A DNA stretch of 34,111 bases from an uncultured Corynebacterium sp. (GCA_946220775.1 CAMIFC010000021.1:1-34111), one strand, 5' to 3'. Numbered from the stretch's first letter, positions 25,048 through 33,307 are shown. Notes: generated by a model not told the origin, from the letters alone. A program made the numbers and translations.

Positions 25048-25182
25048 TTAGAGACCCAGTGCAGCCAGTGCGTTAGGGATCAGCTTCAGCAGGTCGGAGA
25101 AGCTACCGGCCCATTCACCGAGCTCGGTAGCCCAAGTGAAGAACTCGGAGGAGCCAGTCAATGCATTTGCGAAATCGTCCAT
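25048..25182 (-). CDS. porA: PorA-like cell-wall channel peptide (44 residues)
   Basis: A very short acidic, amphipathic peptide beginning MDDFANALTG and ending PNALAALGL, without a signal peptide. The stretch EWAGSFSDLLKLI matches the end of C. glutamicum PorA (KWAGAVADLIGLL). It ends in the same place relative to ppk2 and groEL2 as that gene does. Such peptides form ion channels in the mycolic-acid outer membrane and are often O-mycoloylated on serine; Ser11, Ser12, Ser27 and Ser29 are candidates here. AGGAG lies eight bases upstream of the ATG. The length is near the 40-45 residues reported for C. jeikeium and C. urealyticum PorA. Confidence 0.85.
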   Translation of the reverse strand: MDDFANALTGSSEFFTWATELGEWAGSFSDLLKLIPNALAALGL

Positions 25183-25352
25183 GAAAATCTCCTAAAATAG
25201 AGGTTGTGCGCGTGCGCCGCACCACAATGAGATGATTATTTGCTCTCAAACTGGATCAGTGTATCTACCCGAACCCACCTCGAGATGCTCACTGAAATAT
25301 CAATGGGTTCCAGTTATCCCACGGGGATCCCAAAAGACCCCCTATCAGATAC

Positions 25353-25628
25353 CTACTCGGTGACCTTGTTCTCGGTCTGCTCTGGGAAAGCCTTTACACC
25401 CTTATCCAGGGAACCGAAGATGGAGTTGACAGCCTCGCCATCGAAGTCCTCATTCTTGCCCTCTGGGTTGAAGACATTGGTGACGCTGCCAACAACGCCG
25501 TTCTCGCCCAGCTTGCCGAATGGAGCCTCACCGTTGAAGAAGTTGCTGATTGGCTTGAAAAACGTCCCGATATTCTTCCAGAAGGTTGCGAAGTCGTCTA
25601 GGACGGCAGTGATGACGTCAAGGTTCAT
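25353..25628 (-). CDS. porH: PorH-like cell-wall channel protein
   Basis: A 91-residue acidic protein without a signal peptide. Its start, MNLDVITAVLDDFATFWKNI followed by GTFF, aligns with C. glutamicum PorH (MDLSLLKETLGNYETFGGNI followed by GTAL). PorH and PorA together form the main channel in C. glutamicum. This protein is longer than the 57-residue PorH, with an extra Gly/Asn/Glu-rich C-terminal half (about residues 33-91). GAGGAG lies eight bases upstream of the ATG. It is followed 170 bases later by porA in the same direction, and that gap shows no clear terminator, so one transcript is likely. Confidence 0.75.
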   Translation of the reverse strand: MNLDVITAVLDDFATFWKNIGTFFKPISNFFNGEAPFGKLGENGVVGSVTNVFNPEGKNEDFDGEAVNSIFGSLDKGVKAFPEQTENKVTE

Positions 25629-26087
25629 TTAATGAACTCCTCAAAGTAAACGCGCCAGATTCTAAGTCCGAGCGCAAAACGAACGTGGTGAAACGCACTT
25701 TTCAGCGTTACATTAAGCATTGTTCCAGATACCGGAAGGAAGTCAACACCGATTTGCAATAAATTGAGTTGATCTTTCACGTAAACACGTAACATTCTCA
25801 CCAAAGTTCACTACTTTCCACAGCAAACAATCCAGACTTCAATCAGAGAGCGCACATACCAGCTGGTCAAAGAGCTTTTCGCAGCAATCTAAAACATCAT
25901 CAAGCACACTTGCACTGTGGCTGCAAACTCACGTTGCCTGAAACTCAAGCGGCTCACCTTTTAGAAATACCCCCTTATTGGGGTGAATTCGCATTACACT
26001 CTCCACGCAACCTGTCCGACTTTATGCAGTACAGCCACCCCGGGCGTAGGTTAAATCCCCATGAACTATTCATTAAGCACAAAATAA
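25629..26087. other. intergenic region between porH and groEL2
   Basis: About 460 bases, visibly richer in A+T than the flanking genes. It holds the probable porH promoter near 25719-25746. I found no convincing coding frame in the rest; open frames on the plus strand have no ribosome site or family features. A highly expressed outer-membrane channel operon with a long regulatory leader would fit. Confidence 0.5.
25719..25746 (-). promoter_or_regulatory. probable porH-porA promoter
   Basis: TTGACT (25746-25741) and AACAAT (25724-25719) are separated by 16 bases on the minus strand. This would give a leader of roughly 85 bases before the porH ATG. Confidence 0.4.
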
Positions 26088-26124
26088 GAGGGTGGCTCCA
26101 AGTCATTCACCTGGAGCCACCCTC
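26088..26124 (-). terminator. rho-independent terminator of groEL2
   Basis: Perfect 13-base arms GAGGGTGGCTCCA and TGGAGCCACCCTC flank an 11-base loop, followed on the minus strand by TTATTTTG. It lies about 110 bases past the groEL2 stop. Confidence 0.88.
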
Positions 26125-26234
26125 TGTGCGAGTCACACCCACTGGGTGCCCGCGAAAATGGGGCCAAAGCCGCTGTGCGCTGGCTACTGCACTCAGTCAG
26201 CGCCTAGCGCATGCTCAGCATCAGCCGGTTCGAC

Positions 26235-27878
26235 TTAGAACCCGCCCATTCCGCCCATCTCGTCGCCACCTGGCATTGCTGGAGCCTCTGGCTCTGGCTT
26301 ATCAGCAACGACTGCCTCGGTGGTCAGGAACAGACCAGCGATGGATGCCGCGTTCTGCAGTGCAGAGCGGGTGACCTTGACTGGGTCAGAGATGCCGGAT
26401 GCCATCAGGTCGACGTATTCACCCGTAGCAGCATTCAGGCCCTCGCCTGCTGGCAGGTTGTTGATCTTGTCTTCCACGACACCTGGCTCCAGGCCAGCGT
26501 TGCGTGCAATCTGCTTCAGCGGACCAGCCAGTGCGGCGCGGACGATCTGAACACCGGTGGCTTCGTCGCCCTCCAGACCCAGGTTGTCGTCCAGCACGTG
26601 TGCGGCCTGCACCAGCGCTGCACCGCCACCAGCAACGATGCCCTCTTCAGCAGCAGCCTTGGCGTTACGCACAGCATCCTCGATGCGGTGCTTGCGCTCC
26701 TTCAGCTCCACCTCGGTGGCTGCGCCGACCTGCAGAACTGCAACGCCGCCAGACAGCTTGGCCAGGCGCTCCTGCAACTTCTCTGCGTCGTAGTCGGAGT
26801 CTGCATTCTCGATCTCCTGGCGGATCTGCTTGATGCGACCCTCCAGCTGCTCCTTGGAACCAGCGCCGTCAACGATGGTCGTGTCGTCCTTCGTGACGAC
26901 AACCTTGCGGGCCGTACCCAGCAACGGCAGGTCGGCGGTCTCCAGGGACAGGCCGACTTCCTCAGCGATGACCTGGCCACCGGTGAGGATTGCGATGTCC
27001 TGCAGCTGCGCCTTACGACGGTCACCGAAGCCCGGAGCCTTCACAGCCACGGACTTGAAGGTGCCACGGATCTTGTTAACGACCAGGGTGGACAGTGCCT
27101 CGCCCTCGAGATCCTCCGCAATGATCAGCAGTGGCTTGCCGGACTGCATGACCTTCTCCAGCAGTGGCAGCAGGTCCTTGACGTTGGAGATCTTGGAGCT
27201 GACCAGCAGGATGTATGGGTCCTCGAGGACAGCCTCGCCACGCTCGATGTCTGTAGCGAAGTAACCGGAGATGTAGCCCTTGTCGAAGCGCATACCCTCG
27301 GTTACGTCGAGGGTCACGCCGAAGGCGTTCGACTCCTCAACGGTAATGACGCCGTCCTTGTTCAGCTCACCATCACCGACGCGGTACATGGCCTCGGCGA
27401 TCAGCTTGCCGATTTCCTCATCCGCCGCGGAGATGCCAGCGGTTGCAGCGATCTGCTCCTGCGTTTCGATCTCCTTTGCGGACGCCAGCAGCTGCTCGGT
27501 TACCTTCGCAACACCAGCCTGGATACCGCGCTTGATGCCCATCGGGTTGGAACCAGCAGCGACGTTACGCAGACCCTCGCGGACCAGCGACTGTGCCAGA
27601 ACCGTTGCGGTCGTGGTGCCGTCACCAGCAACATCGTCGGTCTTCTTCGCAACTTCCTTGACGAGCTCCGCGCCGATCTTCTCGTACGGATCCTCCAGCT
27701 CGATTTCCCGAGCGATGGTCACGCCATCATTGGTAATCGTCGGTGCGCCCCACTTGCGCTCCAGCACAACGTTGCGGCCCTTCGGACCGAGGGTCACCTT
27801 CACCGCGTCTGCCAGGGTGTTCAGACCCTTTTCCAGACCACGGCGTGCTTCTTCGTCGAATGCAATCATCTTAGCCAT
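26235..27878 (-). CDS. groEL2: 60-kDa chaperonin GroEL2
   Basis: ATP-driven folding chamber. The 547-residue protein begins MAKMIAFDEEARRGLEKGLN, has the ATP-site motif VAGDGTTTATVLAQ (about 84-97) and ends with a Gly/Met-rich tail (GGDEMGGMGGF). That tail marks the housekeeping GroEL2 of actinobacteria rather than the His-rich GroEL1. No groES is adjacent, as expected for this paralogue. GGAGG lies about 12 bases before the ATG. Two CIRCE elements upstream point to control by the repressor HrcA. Confidence 0.97.
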   Translation of the reverse strand: MAKMIAFDEEARRGLEKGLNTLADAVKVTLGPKGRNVVLERKWGAPTITNDGVTIAREIELEDPYEKIGAELVKEVAKKTDDVAGDGTTTATVLAQSLVREGLRNVAAGSNPMGIKRGIQAGVAKVTEQLLASAKEIETQEQIAATAGISAADEEIGKLIAEAMYRVGDGELNKDGVITVEESNAFGVTLDVTEGMRFDKGYISGYFATDIERGEAVLEDPYILLVSSKISNVKDLLPLLEKVMQSGKPLLIIAEDLEGEALSTLVVNKIRGTFKSVAVKAPGFGDRRKAQLQDIAILTGGQVIAEEVGLSLETADLPLLGTARKVVVTKDDTTIVDGAGSKEQLEGRIKQIRQEIENADSDYDAEKLQERLAKLSGGVAVLQVGAATEVELKERKHRIEDAVRNAKAAAEEGIVAGGGAALVQAAHVLDDNLGLEGDEATGVQIVRAALAGPLKQIARNAGLEPGVVEDKINNLPAGEGLNAATGEYVDLMASGISDPVKVTRSALQNAASIAGLFLTTEAVVADKPEPEAPAMPGGDEMGGMGGF

Positions 27879-28000
27879 GTGGCTATCGATCCTCCGTTAG
27901 AGTTGACGCGACACGTGCGGTTCAGACTCAGCGCCCGCGACGGCACGGACAGGCGAGTGTCGCGACACCCGTCCTCACTGATCCTGACGTTTCAGTTCAT

Positions 28001-28027
28001 TTAGCACTCCATTGACGCAAGTGCTAA
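28001..28027. promoter_or_regulatory. CIRCE element 1 (HrcA operator)
   Basis: Arms TTAGCACTC and AAGTGCTAA with a nine-base spacer, differing from the classical inverted repeat at one base. It covers the expected groEL2 transcription start region. Confidence 0.93.
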
Positions 28028-28033
28028 TACCCG

Positions 28034-28062
28034 TTTTTAGCACTCGAGGGCTGCGAGTGCAA
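28034..28062 (-). promoter_or_regulatory. probable groEL2 promoter
   Basis: On the minus strand TTGCAC (28062-28057) and TAAAAA (28039-28034) are 17 bases apart. The start would fall near 28027, at the edge of CIRCE 1. Confidence 0.6.
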
Positions 28063-28063
28063 G
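28037..28063. promoter_or_regulatory. CIRCE element 2 (HrcA operator)
   Basis: Arms TTAGCACTC and GAGTGCAAG with a nine-base spacer; the left arm is perfect and the right arm differs at the last positions. It overlaps the proposed -35 and -10 boxes and lies 36 bases from CIRCE 1. Confidence 0.85.
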
Positions 28064-28083
28064 GTTCGAAGATTGCGGAGACA

Positions 28084-28100
28084 GGCTGGCGTCCTAAAAA
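28084..28100 (+). repeat. dispersed GGCGTCC word, intergenic copy
   Basis: Reads GGCTGGCGTCCTAAAAA in the gap between groEL2 and the dipeptidase gene, outside any coding frame that I accept. Confidence 0.65.
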
Positions 28101-28127
28101 CAAAAAGAAGGAACGCTACGCGCTAAC

Positions 28128-29579
28128 GTGGAGGCCATGGAAACAGGAAATACACCCTCCGAAAGCCAGGTGCCGAACGCACAAACCGTGCGCGCGGCCA
28201 TCGACGAACAAATGCCCTTTATTAAGGAGAAACTGACGGAACTGATCAAGTTCCAGTCGGTGCACTCCGTCCCTGAACTGCAGGAACACAACGACGGCGC
28301 GACCAAATGGGTCGTTGACGAGTTCCGCAACGCCGGTGTGCCCGTCGAGGCACACGAGACGATCGACGGCTCCAGCTCCGTGATCGGTGTGCGCGAAGCC
28401 GCCGACGGCTTCCCCACTATCCTGCTGTACAGCCACTTCGACGTGCAGCCCGCCGGCAACGTGGACGCATGGACGTCCGACCCATGGACCCTCACCGAAC
28501 GCGACGGTCGCTGGTACGGACGCGGCACCGCGGACTGCAAGGGCTCCGTCGCCATGCACCTGGGCATGCTGCGCGCCCTCGAACAGCTGGCGGGCGACTA
28601 CCCCGTGCTGAACAAGATCGGCGTGCGGATCGTCTGCGAAGGCTCCGAGGAACGCGGCGGCTACGGGCTGGAAGATCTGCTGGAGAAGCAACCGGAACTC
28701 TTCGCTGCGGATGTGTTCATGATTGCGGACTCCGGTAATGATTCGGTTGGCGTCCCGAGCCTGTGCACCGCCCTGCGCGGATCGGCCCCAGTCACGGTAC
28801 GCCTGCGCACGCTGGAGCAGCCACTGCACTCCGGCCAATTCGGCGGCGCGGCCCCCGACGCGATGGTCGAACTGATCCGCCTGCTGGATACCCTGCACGA
28901 TGACGCCGGCCTGGTCGCCGTCGACGGTCTGCGCCCAGATACGACGTGGGAAGGCGTCGGCCCAGACGAGCCAACGTTCCGTAAGGACGCCGGTGTGCTC
29001 GACGGCGTGAAGGTGTACGGCGATGAGCAGGGCCTGAAGCCCAACGATCTGACGGTCGCCCGCCCATCGATCACGGTGACGGCCATCGACGCGCTTCCGG
29101 TGAAGGACGCGGTCAACGCGGTTCCTGCTGAAGCCGCAGCAGTTGTGAGCCTGCGCGTTCCACCGGGAATGGATCCAAAGGAATGCCAGGACCTGCTGGT
29201 CGCCCACTTGGAAAAGCACGCTCCGAACGCCCTGATGGAGATCGAGCGCGAATCCCTGGCCGAGCCATTCAGCGCAGACCTGACCGGGCCAGCATTGAAG
29301 CGCTTGGAGAAGGCACTGGGCGATTCCTACGCTGCAGCCGAAGGCAAGGACTCCATGGAGGTCGCCGAGGTCGCGTCCGGTGGGGCGATCCCACTGACCA
29401 ACAAGCTGCTGGCCGCGCACCCATCCGCTGAGCTGGCGCTGTACGGGCTGGCTGAGCCACAGGCTCGCATTCACTCTGCAGATGAGTCCGTCGACCCGAC
29501 GGAGATCCACTCTGTAGGCACAGCGCAGCTCCTATTCCTGGCACGCACCGCTGGTGAGGTCGCTGCCTCCAACGAATAG
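28128..29579 (+). CDS. M20-family metallodipeptidase
   Basis: A cytoplasmic zinc dipeptidase or carboxypeptidase. Metal ligands are visible in LLYSHFDVQP, GRGTADCKGS, CEGSEERGG and ADSGNDS, and a last His in ARIHSADESV. The dimerisation lid starts around HSGQFGG. The length, 483 residues, suits the family. The GTG at 28128 is taken as the start; an ATG at 28137 lies only two bases after GGAGG. It is divergent from groEL2. It ends in a strong nested stem-loop. Confidence 0.9.
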   Translation: MEAMETGNTPSESQVPNAQTVRAAIDEQMPFIKEKLTELIKFQSVHSVPELQEHNDGATKWVVDEFRNAGVPVEAHETIDGSSSVIGVREAADGFPTILLYSHFDVQPAGNVDAWTSDPWTLTERDGRWYGRGTADCKGSVAMHLGMLRALEQLAGDYPVLNKIGVRIVCEGSEERGGYGLEDLLEKQPELFAADVFMIADSGNDSVGVPSLCTALRGSAPVTVRLRTLEQPLHSGQFGGAAPDAMVELIRLLDTLHDDAGLVAVDGLRPDTTWEGVGPDEPTFRKDAGVLDGVKVYGDEQGLKPNDLTVARPSITVTAIDALPVKDAVNAVPAEAAAVVSLRVPPGMDPKECQDLLVAHLEKHAPNALMEIERESLAEPFSADLTGPALKRLEKALGDSYAAAEGKDSMEVAEVASGGAIPLTNKLLAAHPSAELALYGLAEPQARIHSADESVDPTEIHSVGTAQLLFLARTAGEVAASNE

Positions 29580-29600
29580 GCAGAAAATCTTCCTCCATCC

Positions 29601-29656
29601 TGGGGCGGGGTGAAGCTACACCTCGTTAAAAGGGGTGTAGCGCTCCGGCCGCCCCA
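29601..29656. terminator. nested stem-loop after the dipeptidase gene
   Basis: Outer arms TGGGGCGG (29601-29608) and CCGCCCCA (29649-29656) enclose an inner hairpin with arms GCTACACC (29615-29622) and GGTGTAGC (29634-29641). There is no long T-run, so termination is probable but not certain; the two-level structure is unusual. Confidence 0.6.
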
Positions 29657-29672
29657 ATGGGGCTAAGCTTGG

Positions 29673-30741
29673 TCAACCGTAGAATGCTTTGACTTTTCTA
29701 TTTATGGCATCGACCTCAATAGTCCCACCATAGGGAATAATATATTGAGGCCTAAGATGCCCGATCGGTAGCCCCAAAACTCGGGGCAGCCGATGGTTAT
29801 AGTAACCTATTTCCCGAGAGACTGAGCGAAGAAAGTTCACCGCCTCTCCGGGCTGGGGATAGAATCTTTCAGCTCGCTGCACAGTCCGTGGCGGCAACCC
29901 AAATAGAAGTGCGCCAGCCTTCTCAAAATAGCCAGCCTCCCCTAGTGCTCTAATTATTTTTAAGACATTCCCGTCTCCCAAGTGGTCGTCGGAGAGTTCA
30001 AGAAATAATACTGCCCCATCCAATTGGCGCACATCTGGCAACTCGTTCATGATACCCAGCTGCATGATGGTTTGAATGCAGCCACCCCATGATCTCCCCC
30101 GTATCACTTCTCTCGCACCATCCCAGATGTAGTTAGGATATGACGCTTTCATCCCCACCCTCGGTTAGAGCAAGGGGAGAACTCCAGTCATGCCCCCTCA
30201 CTTCATAAGATTCTGGCCTCATAATTTCTAAGGCCCCGGTTCCTCTGAGTACGTTGGAGATCGAGGCTAACTGTTCGCAATCTATGTGAGATCCGGCCCC
30301 AAGCTGCACTTGGGTTGATCCTCCGTAGTAGCTGACCCTTCCCAGTTTCCATAGGTAGTTATGGATTGCAGTATTGTCTGAATAGCCAACAAAAGGCACG
30401 GCGCTGGTAGCTAGCTTCTCCCTATCTAAGTACTTGAGAAGTGTAATCGAATCATCACCCCCAACCACCGCAAATATCGCCCTACAGTCATCTACTGAAC
30501 TAGCATCGTTGATATCTTTCGCCCGAAGATACGACCCCAATCCGCTCTTTACTGAAGGATATTCGATGATCCTCATACCGAACTCCTCGCGGATTCGCTT
30601 CATTGCCTGCGCATGCACGCTTGGGCCGATAAGAGCAGCCGCACATGAAGGGGAAACGATCGCTATATGTTCACGTTTTAATTCTCTAGATCCCACGTTT
30701 AATCCGATTTCAAATTCGATACAATTAATAACACTCCGCAA
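29673..30741 (-). pseudogene. frameshifted LD-carboxypeptidase, microcin C7 self-immunity (MccF)-like
   Basis: Two minus-strand frames together encode one S66 peptidase. The N-terminal part (30741-30133) has EHIAIVSPS, the nucleophile region VVGGDDSITLLKYLD and FVGYSDNTAIHNYLW. The C-terminal part (30158-29673) has the GRSWGGC motif, LFLELSDD with the catalytic Glu and GLPIGHLRPQYIIPYGG with the catalytic His. The frames meet at a run of four C on the plus strand (30153-30156); removing one base joins them as T-E-G-G-M-K-A-S-Y-P-N-Y. Intact MccF cleaves peptidyl-adenylate toxins. The N-terminal start is uncertain: the frame opens with TTG at 30741, and a GTG near 30698 is also possible. The patch is AT-richer than its surroundings, suggesting transfer. 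Confidence 0.8.
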
Positions 30742-31105
30742 CCTCGAAACTCACTTCGAATGCCAAGCGCCGACCATGCCATTATTTCAGAGTCTTACTG
30801 CGAGCAGCGTACCTTCTTTGCCATCCACCTCGGGATCAAACGTTATCTTTTATAACAGAGAATCTGGAGATGGTTCATCGTCAAGCTTGCCCTGGCACAC
30901 GACCACGTGCGCTACTACTTATCGAAGTTTTCCGAGGAAAATAATGAGTTTTCCAACTAACCTACAAACTTCCTGAGCTTGTCCCAACCGGCTACACTTC
31001 ATGACTGCCAGCCCAAAAAGAAAAATAGAAATGAAGGATCAGTTCCTCCAACCTGGTCGTCATGAAGGGCAGCTGAGGATACCGGCACGAAGGAGCACAC
31101 AAGCC
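30742..31105. other. AT-richer region without an intact gene
   Basis: Upstream of the MccF-like gene the minus strand has only short frames broken by stops. One stretch, about 30800-30857, reads ITFDPEVDGKEGTLLAVRL and looks like a decayed coding piece, but I cannot name it. The last part holds the esterase leader. I see no promoter that I would defend. Confidence 0.35.
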
Positions 31106-32992
31106 ATGACCAGCACCGACACCCCCATCCAGGATTACTGGACCGTGTCCACCACCACCGGCCGCATCAAAGGTCACGCCGGAACAGGAGTCACCGCCTT
31201 CCGCGGCATCCCCTACGCCGAGCCACCAGTCGGCCCACTCCGTTTCCGCCGGGCCCAACCCATCGCCGCCTGGTCCGGCGTTCTCGATGCGCGCACCAAC
31301 GGCGAGTACTGCTACCAATACCGCAACAAATCCATCGGCTGGATCGGCAGCGAAGACTGCTTGTGGCTCAACGTCGTCGTCCCGCGCACCGACGGTGGTT
31401 CCCATTCCATTAACAAGGACGCCAACCGGCCCATCGCCATCCACCTCCACGGAGGTAGCAACGTCCACGGGTCGGCGGCTGATCCACTACGCTCCGGTGA
31501 GTATTTCGCCACCGCCACGGACTCCATCTATGTGGGAGTCAACTACCGGCTCGGCATGTTTGGCCAGCTGTACTTCGGTGAGGACATCACCAAGTCCAAT
31601 CCCGGCACTGCTTCCTCGGGCGCGGACACCGCGAACGAAGCCGATGCCGCAGAATCGACGGGCGCGGGTGCCACAGACGCGGCAGGCGCGACTTCCGCCG
31701 ACGCTGACGGGGCGGCGGATGCCCAGCTCGACACGAACCCAGGATTATCCGACATCATCACCGCCATCAAGTGGATCAAAGCCAACGCCGAAGCCTTCGG
31801 CGGCGACCCAAACCGGATCACCATCTTCGGCGAATCCTCCGGCGGAGCGATGGTCACAGCACTCATGACGAGCCCCCACCTCGACGGCGTAATCGCCGGA
31901 GCGATTGCGCAATCCCCTGCTGGTGCCATGGTTCACTCTCTCAAAACGGCTCGGTATTGGCGCCGGCAGGCGCTCGAAGCGCTGGGCAAGATTCGTGATG
32001 AGGCGGGGTTGGCGTCCGAAGAAGAGGAATTGGGTACCTGGGACCTAATCAACGCAACGACGGAAGAACTCGGCCGCGTGACCGAGGAACTCACGGCGCA
32101 CAACATGGCTGAGGCGCCTGGGCTGGCGGGTGGATTTGCGCCGCTGATTGATGGGGACATTCTGCCCGCGCACCCGATGAACGCAGGCTCTCAGCGCGAC
32201 CTGCCGCTGATGATCGGCTACAACCGGGACGAATACCAGATGATGCGCTGGGAACCGCTGCGCACCAAGGACCAGACCGCGCGCACGCTACGCCTGGCGA
32301 GCAATATCGCAGGTGAAGCGGCAGAACACCTGCTGGCGCACTATGGGTACGGCAGCGAGGATGGCGAAACGCGCGTGGCGACGCGTGGTGGGGCGCTTGG
32401 CGGGACACGCGGCGGGGCGCTTGGTGGGAAGCGCCGTGACCTGCGCACCCGGCGTTACAACCGGCGCTACAACGCCTCTTTTATCGGCGATGCGATTTTT
32501 GTAGCGCCGACGTACCGGATTGCGTCGAACCACCCAGGCGAAAATGTGTGGCTCTACCGGTTGGATCTCACTACACCGTCGCTGAAGCTCAGCGGATTGG
32601 GCGCTACTCACGCGCTGGATCTGCCACTGCTGTTCCAGCGGGTCGATACCGATAAAGGCAAGATTGCGCTCGCACTCGGTGGGACGTCGCAGCTGCAGCG
32701 CACGAGCCAGGCGATGCTCGGCCGGTGGAAGCGATTCCTCCACGAGCTCGACCCCGGTTTCGCGCCATTCGGCACGACGCTCATGCCAGAAGGCGATGCG
32801 GGCTCGGCTGCAGGCGGGGCGGCGGGCGCAGCCGGTGGCACCGGTGCAGCGCTGCCCGCGGCCGGGGCACTGGCCGCGGGCACGATGCAGATCTTCGATG
32901 GCAACGCCTTCGAGACCGGGGAGAAAACCGTTCCTGCCGAGCTCACTGCTAAACGGTTAGCCTGGGAGGAAACAAACCTCGTGCTGGAGTGA
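31106..32992 (+). CDS. type B carboxylesterase
   Basis: An alpha/beta hydrolase of the carboxylesterase/cholinesterase family, probably acting on carboxylic esters. It has GRIKG...FRGIPYAEPPVGPLRF at the start, EDCLWLNVVVP, the oxyanion-hole LHGGSNVHGS, and the nucleophile elbow GESSGG (Ser244). The 628-residue form starts at the ATG at 31106, with AAGGAG about 11 bases upstream. A frame reaching 31001 adds unlikely residues. An Ala/Asp/Thr/Gly-rich insertion (about residues 172-210) interrupts the core between NYRLGMFGQLYFG and NPGLSDIITAIKWI. Gly/Ala-rich blocks also occur near the C-terminus. No signal peptide is visible. Confidence 0.9.
   Translation: MTSTDTPIQDYWTVSTTTGRIKGHAGTGVTAFRGIPYAEPPVGPLRFRRAQPIAAWSGVLDARTNGEYCYQYRNKSIGWIGSEDCLWLNVVVPRTDGGSHSINKDANRPIAIHLHGGSNVHGSAADPLRSGEYFATATDSIYVGVNYRLGMFGQLYFGEDITKSNPGTASSGADTANEADAAESTGAGATDAAGATSADADGAADAQLDTNPGLSDIITAIKWIKANAEAFGGDPNRITIFGESSGGAMVTALMTSPHLDGVIAGAIAQSPAGAMVHSLKTARYWRRQALEALGKIRDEAGLASEEEELGTWDLINATTEELGRVTEELTAHNMAEAPGLAGGFAPLIDGDILPAHPMNAGSQRDLPLMIGYNRDEYQMMRWEPLRTKDQTARTLRLASNIAGEAAEHLLAHYGYGSEDGETRVATRGGALGGTRGGALGGKRRDLRTRRYNRRYNASFIGDAIFVAPTYRIASNHPGENVWLYRLDLTTPSLKLSGLGATHALDLPLLFQRVDTDKGKIALALGGTSQLQRTSQAMLGRWKRFLHELDPGFAPFGTTLMPEGDAGSAAGGAAGAAGGTGAALPAAGALAAGTMQIFDGNAFETGEKTVPAELTAKRLAWEETNLVLE
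32007..32023 (+). repeat. dispersed GGCGTCC word, copy in the esterase gene
   Basis: Reads GGTTGGCGTCCGAAGAA on the plus strand and is translated as L-A-S-E-E. Confidence 0.45.
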
Positions 32993-33007
32993 CCGGTACC
33001 CCCCCCC

Positions 33008-33027
33008 GGTTGGCGTCCTAAATAAAA
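33008..33027 (+). repeat. dispersed GGCGTCC word, intergenic copy
   Basis: Reads GGTTGGCGTCCTAAATAAAA directly after the C-run, about 15 bases past the esterase stop. Confidence 0.6.
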
Positions 33028-33122
33028 TGCAATGACCACGGCATTCCCGCAATATGAGAAGATAAATCCCACCCTGTGCACCCCCGAGGGCTGGGTGGCG
33101 ATTACCTCTTTTGGCGATATTT

Positions 33123-33140
33123 ATGTAAGTTAACTCACAT
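33123..33140. promoter_or_regulatory. operator-like palindrome
   Basis: Arms ATGTAAGTT and AACTCACAT pair at eight of nine positions without a spacer. It lies about 168 bases before the LeuA-domain start in the most AT-rich part of the gap; the binding protein is unknown. Confidence 0.4.
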
Positions 33141-33307
33141 GATCAATCTTTACCTTGTGCGAGTACCCAACCCGGGTGGAGGCGCGGACTGACCCCTCCA
33201 CAACCGGGGTCACCTGCGTACACACCGCACAAGAGTCGGTCCAACCAACGACAACCCTCGCCCAGCGAGACCAACGGCCACAACGAACTGGCCAGCAAGG
33301 ACCGACA

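Larger units (their letters stand above)
32993..33307. other. intergenic region between the esterase and the LeuA-domain gene
   Basis: About 315 bases. It begins with a run of nine C (32999-33007), followed by a copy of the dispersed word, and includes an operator-like palindrome at 33123-33140. The open frame from 33155 into the next gene is compositionally poor, so I treat 33155-33307 as leader. Confidence 0.5.

Noticed and set aside
25910..26374. A possible gene between porH and groEL2 on the plus strand
   Set aside because: It runs across the groEL2 terminator and into the groEL2 3' end, with no supporting features.
26211..28004. A 597-codon open frame on the plus strand opposite groEL2
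   Set aside because: The groEL2 frame is certain and the antisense frame has no ribosome site or recognisable domain.
30434..30976. A plus-strand frame opposite the MccF-like gene
   Set aside because: No ribosome site, Ser/Thr/Pro-rich shadow composition, and the opposite strand carries clear S66 peptidase motifs.
33155..33307. The longer start of the LeuA-domain protein
   Set aside because: The added residues are Thr/Gln/Arg-rich with no family pattern, and a good ribosome site precedes the ATG at 33308.
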